Assembly: GCF_002355435.1 (NCBI RefSeq)
Contig: NZ_AP017313.1
Span: 2,666,001-2,730,000 of the forward strand
Direction: 5' to 3'
Origin: Mucilaginibacter gotjawali
Lineage (GTDB): Bacteria > Bacteroidota > Bacteroidia > Sphingobacteriales > Sphingobacteriaceae
Length of the DNA stretch: 64,000 nt
Positions 1 to 9,649 of the stretch are shown piece after piece (position 1 is the first letter of the stretch; every line of letters starts with the position of its first letter). The notes beneath the pieces were generated by a model. That model had not been told where the DNA came from, made no database searches, and was given only the letters and a program-made list of their open reading frames with translations. The position numbers and the translations under genes were made by a program.

Positions 1-1
1 C

Positions 2-169
2 GGCCCCGGTATTCCCGATATCGCTGCTGCCATGCGCGACGGGTTTTCGACCGGAAAAAGTTTAGGATTGGGTCTTCCGGGCACAAAAAGATTAGTCAAC
101 GAATTTGATATAAAAAGTAAAGTGGGAGAAGGTACAGTAGTGACTATATTAAAATGGGCCAATGGTTGA
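2..169 (+). CDS. RsbT-like serine kinase / anti-sigma factor, C-terminal end (partial)
   Basis: The window opens inside a reading frame whose last 55 residues are the end of a GHKL (HATPase) fold. It begins at the GPG of the G1 box, then has a G-x-G-L-x-G type lid (SLGLGLPGTKRLV) and the closing strands (GEGTVVTILKW). This is the usual C-terminus of RsbT/RsbW-type kinases, which phosphorylate STAS-domain partners. Its stop overlaps the start of the next gene by 8 bases, which implies translational coupling. The N-terminus and any STAS-domain genes lie outside the window, so RsbT rather than RsbW is inferred from the SpoIIE neighbour. Confidence 0.75.
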   Translation, partial: GPGIPDIAAAMRDGFSTGKSLGLGLPGTKRLVNEFDIKSKVGEGTVVTILKWANG

Positions 170-1172
170 CGCAACACATATCAGCTTTCCGGCCAGTGAC
201 CGCAGTTATTTTTCGCTGATTAAAAAAGAGATTCACCGAATGGCAACTGAAGGTGGCATTAATCCTGCAAGGATCAATGAACTCGACCTGATCGTTGCAG
301 AAATGACCTCGAACCTGTTTAAATACAGTGATGATGGCGAATTGCTGATCGGCATATTCCCTAATGGCGGTAACCCTTATGTCGAACTGATCAGTATTGA
401 TAACGGCCCGGGTATGGTCAATCCGGCAAAAATGATGCAGGACGGCATTTCAACCAGTAATACACTCGGGCACGGCCTGGGTAGTATGAAAAGGATGTCA
501 GATAATTTTGAACTTTATTCGCAGATTGGCTGGGGTACTATAGTTTTAAGCCGTGTGTACAGCGTACCCGAAAAAGTTAAGATAACGAATGAATTGATCA
601 TGCGCCCGATTGTAGTGTACAAACCGGGTGAAAAAACCAGTGGTGATGGGTTTACTTATAAAATAACCGGAAAATACATAAAAATGATGCTGGCCGATGG
701 CCTTGGTCATGGCCCGGAAGCTAATAAAGCCATAAATGAAGCGGCTAACGCTTTTAAAATTTTTCCCGAATACAGCCCAACCGAAACTATCCGTTTTATT
801 CATAACGCTATAAAAAAAACAAGGGGGGCGGTAGTCAATATTGTAGGTTACGATCTTACGCGCAAAGTATGGACATCGGCAGGCGTAGGTAATATTGCTG
901 CCCGTATGTCCGGCCCCGTTAATTTTAAAAACCATATGTCTTATAACGGCATAGTGGGGTACAATATTCCAAATACGATGAGCGATCAGGATTATCCGGC
1001 GGAGGAATTTAACCAGGTTATGTTATGTTCGGACGGCATCAAAACACGGATTGATATGTCCCGTTATCCGATGATGTATAAATATGATTTAACTGTTCTG
1101 GCAGCAGCTATATATAAAGACCACGCCCGGCGTAATGATGATATGTCTGTTGTAATTGCAAAAGTAAAATGA
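162..1172 (+). CDS. HATPase + SpoIIE/PP2C-type phosphatase (RsbX/RsbU-like)
   Basis: This 336-residue protein has two domains. Residues 1-135 are an RsbT/RsbW-like GHKL ATPase with an N box (EMTSNLFKYS), a G1 box (DNGPGM) and a G2 lid (LGHGLGSMKRM). Residues 145-336 are a SpoIIE/PP2C phosphatase with the metal-binding motifs DGLGHG, SDG and NDDMS. Proteins of this kind dephosphorylate STAS-domain antagonists in partner-switching and stressosome pathways. The start overlaps the upstream RsbT-like gene by 8 bases, and the end overlaps the next kinase gene by 4. Carrying both kinase-like and phosphatase folds suggests it resets the switch; the actual partner is not visible here. Confidence 0.85.
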   Translation: MVDATHISFPASDRSYFSLIKKEIHRMATEGGINPARINELDLIVAEMTSNLFKYSDDGELLIGIFPNGGNPYVELISIDNGPGMVNPAKMMQDGISTSNTLGHGLGSMKRMSDNFELYSQIGWGTIVLSRVYSVPEKVKITNELIMRPIVVYKPGEKTSGDGFTYKITGKYIKMMLADGLGHGPEANKAINEAANAFKIFPEYSPTETIRFIHNAIKKTRGAVVNIVGYDLTRKVWTSAGVGNIAARMSGPVNFKNHMSYNGIVGYNIPNTMSDQDYPAEEFNQVMLCSDGIKTRIDMSRYPMMYKYDLTVLAAAIYKDHARRNDDMSVVIAKVK

Positions 1173-2371
1173 TTAAAATAGTATCGATTTCATTAGAAAA
1201 TGAAATGGACCTGGTACTGGCACATAAACGGTCCATGAAGGTTGCCGAACGGCTGGGCCTGACTATTGCCACACAAACCACGTTTGCTACCGCCGTATCA
1301 GAAATTGCACGAACCGTGATAGAACATACGGACGACGGATTGCTGGATATCGGGCTGGAACAAAACAAAACGCGCTATAACCTGGTAGCTAAGGTTACCT
1401 TTAACAAAGATATCCTGTTTACCAACGCAGATGCCGGATTTTATTATGCGCAGAAACTGGTACCAGAGTTTGAATTGAAAGAAACTGAGACGGGAAACCT
1501 TATCACCATGAAGATGAGTTTGCCCCGTTCTCTGAAGCTTGAACCTGTAAAAATAAATCTGCTAAAAAGTGATTTTGCGGAAGAACTGCCCATAAATGCT
1601 TATGAGGATATTAAACAACGCCATGCAACGCTAAACAAGATAGCGACTGAACAGGAAGAGGAGCTTCGCCAATCAAAATTGGTTGACGAGAAGAAGACGG
1701 AATTTATTTCTATTGCAAGCCACGAACTCAAAACCCCAATGACCATTTTGAAAGCTTATACACAAATGGCAAAAGCAACAGCAGAACCGATGAGTGAACA
1801 TTTGCTGGGCCTGTTAAATAAAATAGATCTTCAGTCCAATAAATTAATGACGCTTGTGCAGCAACTATTGGATATCTCAAAGATTGAGAACGGCAATCTG
1901 CAGTACAATATGAGTGCTGTAAGCGTAAATACCTTTCTTCACGATCAGGTGGCTGTAATGCGGCACATTTTGCCATATCATAAATTTGTTACCAATTTTG
2001 GTGAGGATGCTGATGTTTTAATAGATGAATTACGATTAGAGCAGGTACTTGCCAATTTATTAGGTAATGCGGGCAAATACTCGGATAAGTATACCGATAT
2101 ATTAATAAGTACCTCGTTGTTAATTGACAAGGGGGTGATTATGGTAAGTATCACCGATCAGGGTCGCGGTATGACGGCCGAAACCACCGCATCAATTTTT
2201 AATAAGTTCTACAGGGCTAAAGATGTGCTAAAAAGCCATACAGGGCTTGGTGTGGGTTTATTTATCACATCAAAAATAATCACCGATCATCAGGGTGAGA
2301 TATGGGTTGAAAGCGCAGACGGAAATGGATCTACATTTTATTTCACCATACCCTTAGCTACTAAAATATAA
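1169..2371 (+). CDS. Sensor histidine kinase with an RsbT-like N-terminal domain
   Basis: This 400-residue cytoplasmic protein has no clear membrane segment. Residues 1-130 resemble a degenerate RsbT-type GHKL fold: a TFATAVSEIARTVIEH helix sits where the N box would be, but no clear G1 DxGxG box is seen. A short charged coiled coil follows (about 150-175). Then come a HisKA domain with phospho-acceptor His185 in ASHELKTP and a HATPase with NLLGNAGKYS, DQGRGM and GLGVGLF. It is translationally coupled to the SpoIIE gene (4-base overlap). The layout suggests an output that converts stressosome status into a phosphorelay, but no response regulator lies beside it, so that is inference. Confidence 0.85.
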   Translation: MIKIVSISLENEMDLVLAHKRSMKVAERLGLTIATQTTFATAVSEIARTVIEHTDDGLLDIGLEQNKTRYNLVAKVTFNKDILFTNADAGFYYAQKLVPEFELKETETGNLITMKMSLPRSLKLEPVKINLLKSDFAEELPINAYEDIKQRHATLNKIATEQEEELRQSKLVDEKKTEFISIASHELKTPMTILKAYTQMAKATAEPMSEHLLGLLNKIDLQSNKLMTLVQQLLDISKIENGNLQYNMSAVSVNTFLHDQVAVMRHILPYHKFVTNFGEDADVLIDELRLEQVLANLLGNAGKYSDKYTDILISTSLLIDKGVIMVSITDQGRGMTAETTASIFNKFYRAKDVLKSHTGLGVGLFITSKIITDHQGEIWVESADGNGSTFYFTIPLATKI

Positions 2372-2631
2372 ACCCGCTGTCCGCAGATACTGACTACGGT
2401 TAGCTATACTCCGCAATATCCCCGGGAAGACGCAGGGCCCTCTGCAACCCTGCTGAAACGTGTGAATTTTGCATATGATGAAATTTGCTGATTATCAATT
2501 AGTTAAATTTGTTATCTTAAACATCTGATTATTAGTTATTTACACAAATCTAACTACTGTTGATAAATTAAAAATGCTGATAATGAGTGTGTTTCACTCT
2601 GTTCCACCTGTTCCGCGTGATAAATGGAACG

Positions 2632-5343
2632 CTAAAACTCCGGTTGGAAACTAAACTTGATCCCATATACTGCGGCGCCGGGGTGGCTGAGGTAATTGAA
2701 CCTCCGGATGAGATCGACCCGGAAAAATTTAAAGATGTTGCCTACGCCCGCCCCGGCTTCAATGTAAGGCGTGCTGCCAAGCGCGTAGGTTCCATAGGCG
2801 CCATTGGTAGCGGGCGGAAGGCGAAAAAGGCCCTGCGTTAATGCCGGGTTATTTTCGGCACGCAGGCCGCCATATAGTATTTTGGCCGATAGGTATTCGC
2901 GCCATTTGAGGTGTTGTATCAGCGGGATCTTGTTCAGCAAAAAACCGTTGAACGTGTGGGTGATGTTGATGCCTGCGTAATGGTCGCTCACAAATTCCAG
3001 GTAGTTCATCTCGTTATAGGCATCCCGGTTATAGGCAAAGGTTTGATTGGCCGGGCTGATATTAAGCAGCGGGAAAGGTACCTTGCCCTGTACGTAGCCG
3101 CCAATAACAGTAACATCCGAATAGCCCAGCTGCGAAAAATAGAACCGCTTATACATATTGAGGCCGATATCGGTATAGGCGTATGCGCCATGCATAAACC
3201 CCCTGAACCCGCGGTTCAGCTGAAGATCGAAAATAGGGTATTTGTTGTGGATGCTGTGCCGTTCCTGTGTGCCCTGTATAATTTGCTCGTTTGGTGCATA
3301 GCGCAGGTGCAGGTCGAGTTCGCTGGTAGTTAGTTTGTGCACAAGGGTGCCGGCATCATCGTTCATTTGATAAACCAATTGCGCCGCCGGCGACTGGTTC
3401 CAGTTTTTAAAGGTGAAGTTATACGAAAAATGGTTCTCAAAATCCTTTGCATATTGCAGTTCGAAAATGCCGCTGTAAAGCCAGTAGTTTGTTTTTCCGC
3501 GTTGGAAGGATGAAAACGCTCCCTGTTTGTTGGTGATGGAAAAGGTATGCCCCGGCACATCAACATCATACAAATAACTCACCCTGAAATAATCATTCGG
3601 GAAACGGTAGGGTGCAGTTTTATTCAGCGCGATATAAGCGATTGCGTCAACCTTAATTTTTTTATCCTTTGTGCCGATGGCGCCATAGCCCTGCAGGTAG
3701 AGCGTGCTGTCGAATTTTGGCGTAGTGCGTCCCCCGCCCTCAAAACGAATCCCCTCCTGGCTGTTGAATGAAAAAAAGCGTCCTACCGGCCCTATTTGTA
3801 CCGGCCCCGTATCGGCATAGCCACCGGTAAGTGTTGACAGCCACCACATGGTGCGTTTGTAAGGCGCCATTTGCTCCAGCCTATGCAGGTTGCTGTAAAC
3901 CTGTGCCTGCTGTTTGCTTAATGTATCGGTACGGTGGGCGGCCCACCAGGTGCTATCCGTGTTGAAGGTACGGGGCGCTACCTGCTCCGGTTTGCCGTTG
4001 TAGAATGCCTCCGGCTGTGCCACGGCGGGCTTATAGTTGCTGTATGAGACTGTCCGCTCGCCGATAACGCCCCAGCCTTTAGTCCTGTAAATCCCAAAAT
4101 CGGCGTTTACATCGCTCTTGCTTAAATAATACCTGCCGTCAGGCTGCCGGACAAAATTGAGTTTGATCTTCATGCTGCGCAAAAAACTCACGTTGATCTG
4201 CCCGTTAATGTTCATCTCGCACGCGGTAATGGCGTAGTGCCCATCCAGTGTCACAGTTAATTTTCCGTCAAAAAGCACATCACCTTTAATGCGCGGTGTA
4301 AAGGCCACCTCAATTTGTTTACCTGCGGGTGTGCTGATGGTATCGGCGATGAAAAACTTATAAAAGTTTGGCGAATGGTCGGCTATGGGGCTTAAAAACT
4401 GGCTGGAAATAATAAAAATGTTGTTTTGGTAAATGTCAAGGTTATTGCCATACAATTGGTTTAAATACACCTGTACCCCGGCGGTATCGATAAACTGAAC
4501 AATGTTTACCCCTTTTTCAGCATTAAGCACCTGGATGTTTTTTTCGGGCTGCCTGCGGTAATACACGTCATACAACTTTTCGCTTTGCAGCACCGGCAGC
4601 AAGGTTTGTTTTTGCCCGTTAACATTGGCCGTTGTGTCCAGCATAAACTTATACTTGCCGAAAAACTTGCTGTTAATAAACTTTTGCGGGAGATTAAAAA
4701 ACGAAAGGCCAATGCGTTCGTACTGGCTGTATTGCAGGTAAGCAGCGCTTTCCATCCGGTTTTCGTTTTTATGATCAATTATTTGCCGGATGAGCGACAC
4801 CGCCGGGTTGTCCTTGTTACGGTACCGCTGCTTCCTGGGGGAGGTAATAAACACGCCCTTTAGCTGAGTTTGGCTTCCGGGCATACTGATACGCAACTTA
4901 TTTACCTGGCCGGGCTTTATCGTCTTTACAACAGCCTGAAAGCCCACATGCGAAAACGTAACTTTTGCAAAAGCGCCAGGCCTGGTCAAACTAAATTTCC
5001 CCAGCGAATCGGTGCTGGTAGCATAAGTGCTGCCATTTAAGCTTACGGTAACATACATTAGCGGCTTTCCGGCAGCATCCGTTACCTGCCCGGTAACTGT
5101 AGTAAATTGGTTGAGGGTATCTTTTTGTCCTGCAACACCATTCGGGATAGTTTTGGTGGTGTCGGTTTGCTGGCCTGAAGCATTAAGGGTAAGTAATAAG
5201 GGGCAAATGCAGCAAACCACTTTTAAAAGAATGTTAGTAAACCCTTTTAAATAATAATGGATGCTGCTGTTGTAAAAAGACGGCGCAACCAGCCAAATGC
5301 GGCGAATAAATGACAAAATATTAAGATTATTATCGACAAACAA
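2632..5343 (-). CDS. DUF5686 / carboxypeptidase-regulatory-like outer-membrane protein
   Basis: This 903-residue exported protein has a hydrophobic segment near residues 38-55 (KVVCCICPLLLTLNASGQ), so the true start may lie downstream of the ATG used here. Residues about 78-155 form a carboxypeptidase D regulatory-like beta sandwich (VTGQVTDAAGKPLMYVTVSL...GKFSL), as found at the front of TonB-linked proteins. The remainder matches the DUF5686 pattern, ending in beta strands rich in aromatic residues and a terminal Phe typical of outer-membrane barrels (IKFSFQPEF). The function of the family is unknown. It is monocistronic and converges with the upstream kinase operon. Confidence 0.8.
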   Translation of the reverse strand: MFVDNNLNILSFIRRIWLVAPSFYNSSIHYYLKGFTNILLKVVCCICPLLLTLNASGQQTDTTKTIPNGVAGQKDTLNQFTTVTGQVTDAAGKPLMYVTVSLNGSTYATSTDSLGKFSLTRPGAFAKVTFSHVGFQAVVKTIKPGQVNKLRISMPGSQTQLKGVFITSPRKQRYRNKDNPAVSLIRQIIDHKNENRMESAAYLQYSQYERIGLSFFNLPQKFINSKFFGKYKFMLDTTANVNGQKQTLLPVLQSEKLYDVYYRRQPEKNIQVLNAEKGVNIVQFIDTAGVQVYLNQLYGNNLDIYQNNIFIISSQFLSPIADHSPNFYKFFIADTISTPAGKQIEVAFTPRIKGDVLFDGKLTVTLDGHYAITACEMNINGQINVSFLRSMKIKLNFVRQPDGRYYLSKSDVNADFGIYRTKGWGVIGERTVSYSNYKPAVAQPEAFYNGKPEQVAPRTFNTDSTWWAAHRTDTLSKQQAQVYSNLHRLEQMAPYKRTMWWLSTLTGGYADTGPVQIGPVGRFFSFNSQEGIRFEGGGRTTPKFDSTLYLQGYGAIGTKDKKIKVDAIAYIALNKTAPYRFPNDYFRVSYLYDVDVPGHTFSITNKQGAFSSFQRGKTNYWLYSGIFELQYAKDFENHFSYNFTFKNWNQSPAAQLVYQMNDDAGTLVHKLTTSELDLHLRYAPNEQIIQGTQERHSIHNKYPIFDLQLNRGFRGFMHGAYAYTDIGLNMYKRFYFSQLGYSDVTVIGGYVQGKVPFPLLNISPANQTFAYNRDAYNEMNYLEFVSDHYAGINITHTFNGFLLNKIPLIQHLKWREYLSAKILYGGLRAENNPALTQGLFRLPPATNGAYGTYALGSTPYIEAGAGVGNIFKFFRVDLIRRFNYLSHPGAAVYGIKFSFQPEF

Positions 5344-5601
5344 ATATCAAAAAAACACGCATATGTGCAGCAATAAGTATGTATAGCCTGTATTTAATTA
5401 CCGCGATAATAGGCATTAATCCTGTAGCGATGTTGAAGAAGGTTAAGCATATGTTAAGCCTGCCAAATAGCAGTGGTATAGCTAATAAACATGTATGGAA
5501 GAAATATGTTTGTATTAAACTGCGGTAACTTTACAAACTTATAATTTATTTGCAGCGAATGGGGATACTTACAATTCAGAGTATATTAGCGGATTTTACT
5601 G

Positions 5602-7011
5602 TTATAAATTTACCGAATATTTAACGGACCCTTTAAAATAAGGATAGTTTCTAAAAACATCCGGATAATCCCGGTACCTGCCGCTTAATGCGTAATAGCC
5701 CGGCTCGGCACACAGTGAAAACCCTTTGATCACCATATAGCTAAATTCGCCTGATACGGTATGCAGAAAATAATGGGCCGGATTGCCATTTATCGTAGCC
5801 TGCCAGCCGCCCCTGTAATTTATATTGAAAAATAGTTTGCCCGCAACATTCAGGGCCGCGCTGCCGTTAACCCCCACACCCATGGTATAGTCATAATTTC
5901 GGCCGTTTGGGGTAATGTATTTATCGGGTGCGGCCCCGAGTATTATTGGCCCTACGCCGAGGGTGGTGTTGATGACGAATTTTTTTGACAGGTCAAATTC
6001 CGATAAAAGGTTGATCCGTATGCTTTGCCCGCTATAAAAAAATGCTACGTTACGGATATAATCGTAATTGGCAGATAATACGGCAAGGTGCTCAACCGAT
6101 TCTGTAGATTTGATCTCCCAGCCTGCCAATGACCCATAAACGCTTACAACATTGATCCTGGTAGTGTCATCCTGCCCAACTTCGGCATTGATCAGGATAT
6201 TGCTGAACGGGGTTTGATAATGTTCATAGGGATCGCCATAATAAAGCCTGACATGGCCGTACAGGCCGCTATGCCCCCGGTTATTCAATACAATAGTCCT
6301 TATCCCTGCATTGAATTCCGCTATTATTTTTGAGGAATCCCTGAGCGTAGTGTTTTTTGAAACCTTGCCCCATTTGCCATCCAATATCCGCGAAAGCCCG
6401 TTCATTGGGTCAACTATAAACCCCAGTACCTCATTTACCTGCCTTTTAAAACCATAACTTTCGTTGTTCACAATCCGGTTAGACAGGCGATAGGTCATCT
6501 CCCCTAAAATAGTACCCCCAAAACCGGTGTTGATGAAATCGTTAGGCGCCGGTGCCTGGTTTTCTGCGTATGTTTCCCAAATATAACTACCCGTAAAAGC
6601 TGCTGCAGATGATGCCCAGAAATTATAACCGTTTGTCCGGAACGAATTAAAAAAATAGCTGCCATGGTAAGGGTGGCCAAATTGGTTGGTTTGAAGCGGA
6701 TCATTATCAAACTGCCAGCTGCCAGGGTTTAAATTGTGGCCGATGGTTTTTAAAGAGATCTGGGCATAATCTTTTTTAGTAACAAACTGGTCAAATGATT
6801 GCACTAATATCTCTGCCATACCAAACTGGAGCGCGGCATGGCCAAATCTTTTTTTAACCAGCAAAGTATCCGGAACGGGAGGCCTGGTGCTATCTTTTAA
6901 GCTCCTGTTAATTATGCTGAATTGGGATAGAGCGATATATGGCCGGGCCAGCAGGCCCACGCAGCTCAGCAGCGTTACAAATAAAGTTCTTTTCAGGTTA
7001 TATAAGTTCAT
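5602..7011 (-). CDS. DUF3943 family exported protein
   Basis: This 469-residue protein has an N-terminal signal peptide (hydrophobic TLFVTLLSCVGLLA, then IALSQ). Residues 85-190 carry the family pattern NPGSWQFDNDPLQTNQFGHPYHG, followed by NGYNFWASSAAAF and NTGFGGTILGEMTYRLS, which I recognise from DUF3943. The C-terminal half is a run of alternating beta strands ending in KGSVKYSVNL, consistent with an outer-membrane barrel. The function is unknown. It is transcribed divergently from the metallo-hydrolase lipoprotein, with about 170 bases between the two starts. Confidence 0.75.
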   Translation of the reverse strand: MNLYNLKRTLFVTLLSCVGLLARPYIALSQFSIINRSLKDSTRPPVPDTLLVKKRFGHAALQFGMAEILVQSFDQFVTKKDYAQISLKTIGHNLNPGSWQFDNDPLQTNQFGHPYHGSYFFNSFRTNGYNFWASSAAAFTGSYIWETYAENQAPAPNDFINTGFGGTILGEMTYRLSNRIVNNESYGFKRQVNEVLGFIVDPMNGLSRILDGKWGKVSKNTTLRDSSKIIAEFNAGIRTIVLNNRGHSGLYGHVRLYYGDPYEHYQTPFSNILINAEVGQDDTTRINVVSVYGSLAGWEIKSTESVEHLAVLSANYDYIRNVAFFYSGQSIRINLLSEFDLSKKFVINTTLGVGPIILGAAPDKYITPNGRNYDYTMGVGVNGSAALNVAGKLFFNINYRGGWQATINGNPAHYFLHTVSGEFSYMVIKGFSLCAEPGYYALSGRYRDYPDVFRNYPYFKGSVKYSVNL

Positions 7012-7183
7012 CTGGTGGATATATCATGATCCGGCCTGCGATTGTAAGTATTTGTTGTAACATTTGCTAATCAATTTGGTTTTCTTTACAGACGAATTGT
7101 TGCAGCCCCCAAATATGAGGCTTCTTCCCCGTGGCAGAGAAAATAATCATCGGCTTTTTCCGTTATTACATGCTAAGGATCAT

Positions 7184-8275
7184 ATGATTAAAAATTTTTT
7201 GTGGGCTGGGATGACTGCGCTGTCGTTGATGGTTATGGCTGGTTGTGGTTTGGTAAAATCAATGGGTGAAGATCCTAAGGGTGATGAACTTGCCCGTTTG
7301 GATACACTGCCCAATTACAAAAACGGCAGTTTTGAAAATCTGGCAGAAAAAGCTAATTCATCCGCCAAACATAACCGGTGGCTTTTTCTGCGTCGCCGTC
7401 CAGCAAGTATCAGACCGGCTTCCCCGTTGCCATGGATCAAAACTGATCTGCGGACACTGGCGGAGCCTGCACCAACTGTTGTTTGGTTCGGGCATTCGTC
7501 GTTACTGATCAAAACCGGGCAGGGTAATATACTGATCGATCCTGTTTTTAGCAACCATGCCGGACCGGTACCCGGATTGGTAACCGCATTTCCGGGCACC
7601 GGGCATTATCATGCGAAGGATATGCCGACAATAGACGTGCTGATCATCTCCCATGACCACTATGACCACCTGGATTACCGGACATTAATAAAATTAAAAG
7701 ACAAAATTAAAATGGCGGTTGTGCCGATGGGGGTCGGCGAAGACCTTATATACTGGGGCTTTGATCCTAAAAGGATCATTGAACTCAACTGGAATCAATC
7801 CACTACGTTAAATAGCGGCCTCCGTATTACCGCTACGCCGGCGCAGCACAGAAGCAACCGTACTTATGGGCAGGACAATAAAACACTCTGGGCATCATAC
7901 GTGATACAGGCAGGCAATTACCGGCTTTTTTACGGTGGCGATGGCGGCTATGGCGCTTATTTTAAAAAGATCGGGCTGCAATATGGCCCCTTCGACCTGG
8001 CGCTGCTGGAATGCGGCCAATATAGCCCGAACTGGCCGTGGACACACTTGTGGTTTGGGCAGGCCGCCCAGGCTGCTGTTGACTTGCACGCCAGTTTGCT
8101 GCAACCCATTCATTGGGGTAAGTTTGTGGAAGCCGACCAACCCTGGAACGAGCCTATAAAAACATTGCTGCCCGCTGCTGAAAAACTAGGGATCCAGGTA
8201 AATGTCCCGCGTATCGGCGAGCCCTATACATTGGGGAATCCTCCTGACAAGGTGGACTGGTGGGATTCAGAGTAA
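7184..8275 (+). CDS. MBL-fold metallo-hydrolase lipoprotein (NAPE-PLD/UlaG-like)
   Basis: The chosen ATG gives a 363-residue precursor with a lipoprotein signal (hydrophobic ALSLMVMAGC, Cys about 20), so it is probably anchored in the envelope. An in-frame ATG 120 bases upstream would bury this signal and is rejected. The catalytic pattern is metallo-beta-lactamase: VVWFGHSSLLI, the SHDHYDHLD zinc motif (HxHxDH), a later TPAQHRSNR, FYGGDGGYG and PIHWGKF. This arrangement matches the NAPE-phospholipase D / L-ascorbate-6-P lactonase branch. In family members these residues hold two metals and hydrolyse phosphodiester or ester bonds; the substrate here is unknown. Confidence 0.85.
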   Translation: MIKNFLWAGMTALSLMVMAGCGLVKSMGEDPKGDELARLDTLPNYKNGSFENLAEKANSSAKHNRWLFLRRRPASIRPASPLPWIKTDLRTLAEPAPTVVWFGHSSLLIKTGQGNILIDPVFSNHAGPVPGLVTAFPGTGHYHAKDMPTIDVLIISHDHYDHLDYRTLIKLKDKIKMAVVPMGVGEDLIYWGFDPKRIIELNWNQSTTLNSGLRITATPAQHRSNRTYGQDNKTLWASYVIQAGNYRLFYGGDGGYGAYFKKIGLQYGPFDLALLECGQYSPNWPWTHLWFGQAAQAAVDLHASLLQPIHWGKFVEADQPWNEPIKTLLPAAEKLGIQVNVPRIGEPYTLGNPPDKVDWWDSE

Positions 8276-8614
8276 ACTATTTTAGCGGGTAACGCTGGCC
8301 GCAGTCAAAGCGTTTGAACCGATGGGGGGGAGCCTCAATGGCCGCAGTTGATTTTTTTCTGAGATTGTAATAAGGTCATCGGCAATTTGTTTCTGCGGTT
8401 TTGGATGGCCTTTTAAGGTGCAGCACATTTCAATTTATGGTTTAAGTGTTAATATCTCCTGATTGCATGCAGTGAAATGATAGGATAAATTTCTGTTTCT
8501 ATTTCTATTGAATTTAATATTATATCGTAAGTGAGGAGAACAATGGTTCGTCTCTTGATTATTTGTGCGTACCTGGGGTTAATCAACCAGCATAGCCCCG
8601 TGTTTTTTGTCCGG
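8276..8614. other. Intergenic, no feature recognised
   Basis: About 340 bases separate two convergent genes. I see no open frame with protein-like composition, no RNA gene and no clear terminator. The string GGCCGCAGT occurs twice within about 50 bases near the left edge. Confidence 0.5.
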
Positions 8615-9172
8615 TTAAAAAAAAATCTTCAGGCAGAATGTTTTTTTGTTGAATAAAATAAAACCCCGGCCCTGGATAACAGGAACCTGGGGATTAATCA
8701 TGATGATGAAAAGCCACGCTTTGTGGACCACTTTCGCACTTACAAAAGTGCCGGCCGAGTTGAAAATGATAATGTAGTTGGTGCTATTGGCCGAAATAAA
8801 TACGCTATACCCAATGATTGAACCCTTGTCGCTTTCTGAAAAAGCATTCTGGAATACGTAACCTGGGTAAGTAGTTGTTAAGTAAGTGGTAATGCTGGCC
8901 GGTAAACTTGCCTGTGCAAACCTGCCGCTTCCGTGCGGCGCTACTTTCATCCGGCTGATAAGCGTGCCGGTAGCGGTAATATTAGTAGCGTAAAGTACAG
9001 TATCTTTGCTAATGAGTACATAAGTAGTATCGGGCGTAACAAAAGCACGCAGCAGGGTGTCTGTTGGGTATGTGGTTGTAAAATAGGTTGTTACCGCTGT
9101 TTGTAAAGCGGATAGTGCAACGCTGTCGCGTTGTTTGCCATCCCATACCACCATGACCCATATTGGCGCCAT
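8615..9172 (-). CDS. PepSY-like repeat protein, probably degenerate
   Basis: Two tandem repeats of about 60 residues are visible (residues 16-77 and 86-148). Each starts with a helix plus TTYxTTTYP and ends in strands such as YVLISKDTVLYAT or YVFQNAFSES. They resemble the PepSY-like / beta-lactamase-inhibitor-like repeats common in Sphingobacteriaceae exported proteins. Normal copies carry a signal peptide and end shortly after the second repeat. Here no signal peptide is in frame, and a tail of more than 30 residues rich in Ile and Phe follows the expected end. A different frame is open upstream to position 9245. The gene is therefore likely a remnant, though a short real protein cannot be excluded. 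Confidence 0.5.
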   Translation of the reverse strand: MAPIWVMVVWDGKQRDSVALSALQTAVTTYFTTTYPTDTLLRAFVTPDTTYVLISKDTVLYATNITATGTLISRMKVAPHGSGRFAQASLPASITTYLTTTYPGYVFQNAFSESDKGSIIGYSVFISANSTNYIIIFNSAGTFVSAKVVHKAWLFIIMINPQVPVIQGRGFILFNKKTFCLKIFF

Positions 9173-9639
9173 CCCGTTGCTCCAACACGTTCACAAAAGT
9201 TCCGGTTGTGCCTCTGGGATAGCTCAACCGGTAATTGATGCCCATGTGGTCATTAGCACCAATTTATGGTAACAAACGGTCAGATCAGCACCACGGAGAC
9301 CAGGTCAGCGCAGGTGGACATTGTTAAAGGTTAAGTCAAAGCTTAATTATTTGAGAAGCGTTATGAGAAAGTCATAACAGACGAATAATATTACAATGGG
9401 CGGGGAAAGGCCGAATACTTTAATGCGTATTCATGTTTATTGCCGGGGCAAATCATTGATTCAACCGCTATATTCAAAGAAATCGTAGTGTTAACTTGAA
9501 AAAAGTGATTTATTTGCAGATAAAAAAAAGGGGGAGCTACCTATGTGAGGTTACAGGGAACTATTTGTTTAACAAACCGGAAATAAACCCGGAATGTTAA
9601 AATAATTTCGCCGGGTCTGATAGATTTTAAATGATTTGA
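9173..9639. other. Intergenic with possible remnant of the PepSY-like gene
   Basis: No intact gene is seen. The first 70 or so bases are open on the minus strand in another frame and read NMGHGGMGW, a Gly/Met/His-rich stretch that could be the displaced N-terminal part of the PepSY-like gene. The rest shows nothing recognisable. Confidence 0.4.
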
Positions 9640-9649
9640 TCATTTAAAA
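9625..9649 (-). terminator. AT-rich hairpin at the esterase stop codon
   Basis: A perfect 10-base inverted repeat (TTTTAAATGA / TCATTTAAAA, 5-base loop) spans the stop codon of the esterase gene. It lacks a long T tract on the minus strand, so terminator function is tentative. Confidence 0.3.

Noticed and set aside
2587..2841. Small plus-strand gene after the first kinase
   Set aside because: Most of it is antisense to the DUF5686 gene, whose codon pattern is clearly the real one.
7064..7183. Upstream ATG for the metallo-hydrolase
   Set aside because: It would add 40 residues in front of a clear lipoprotein signal peptide.
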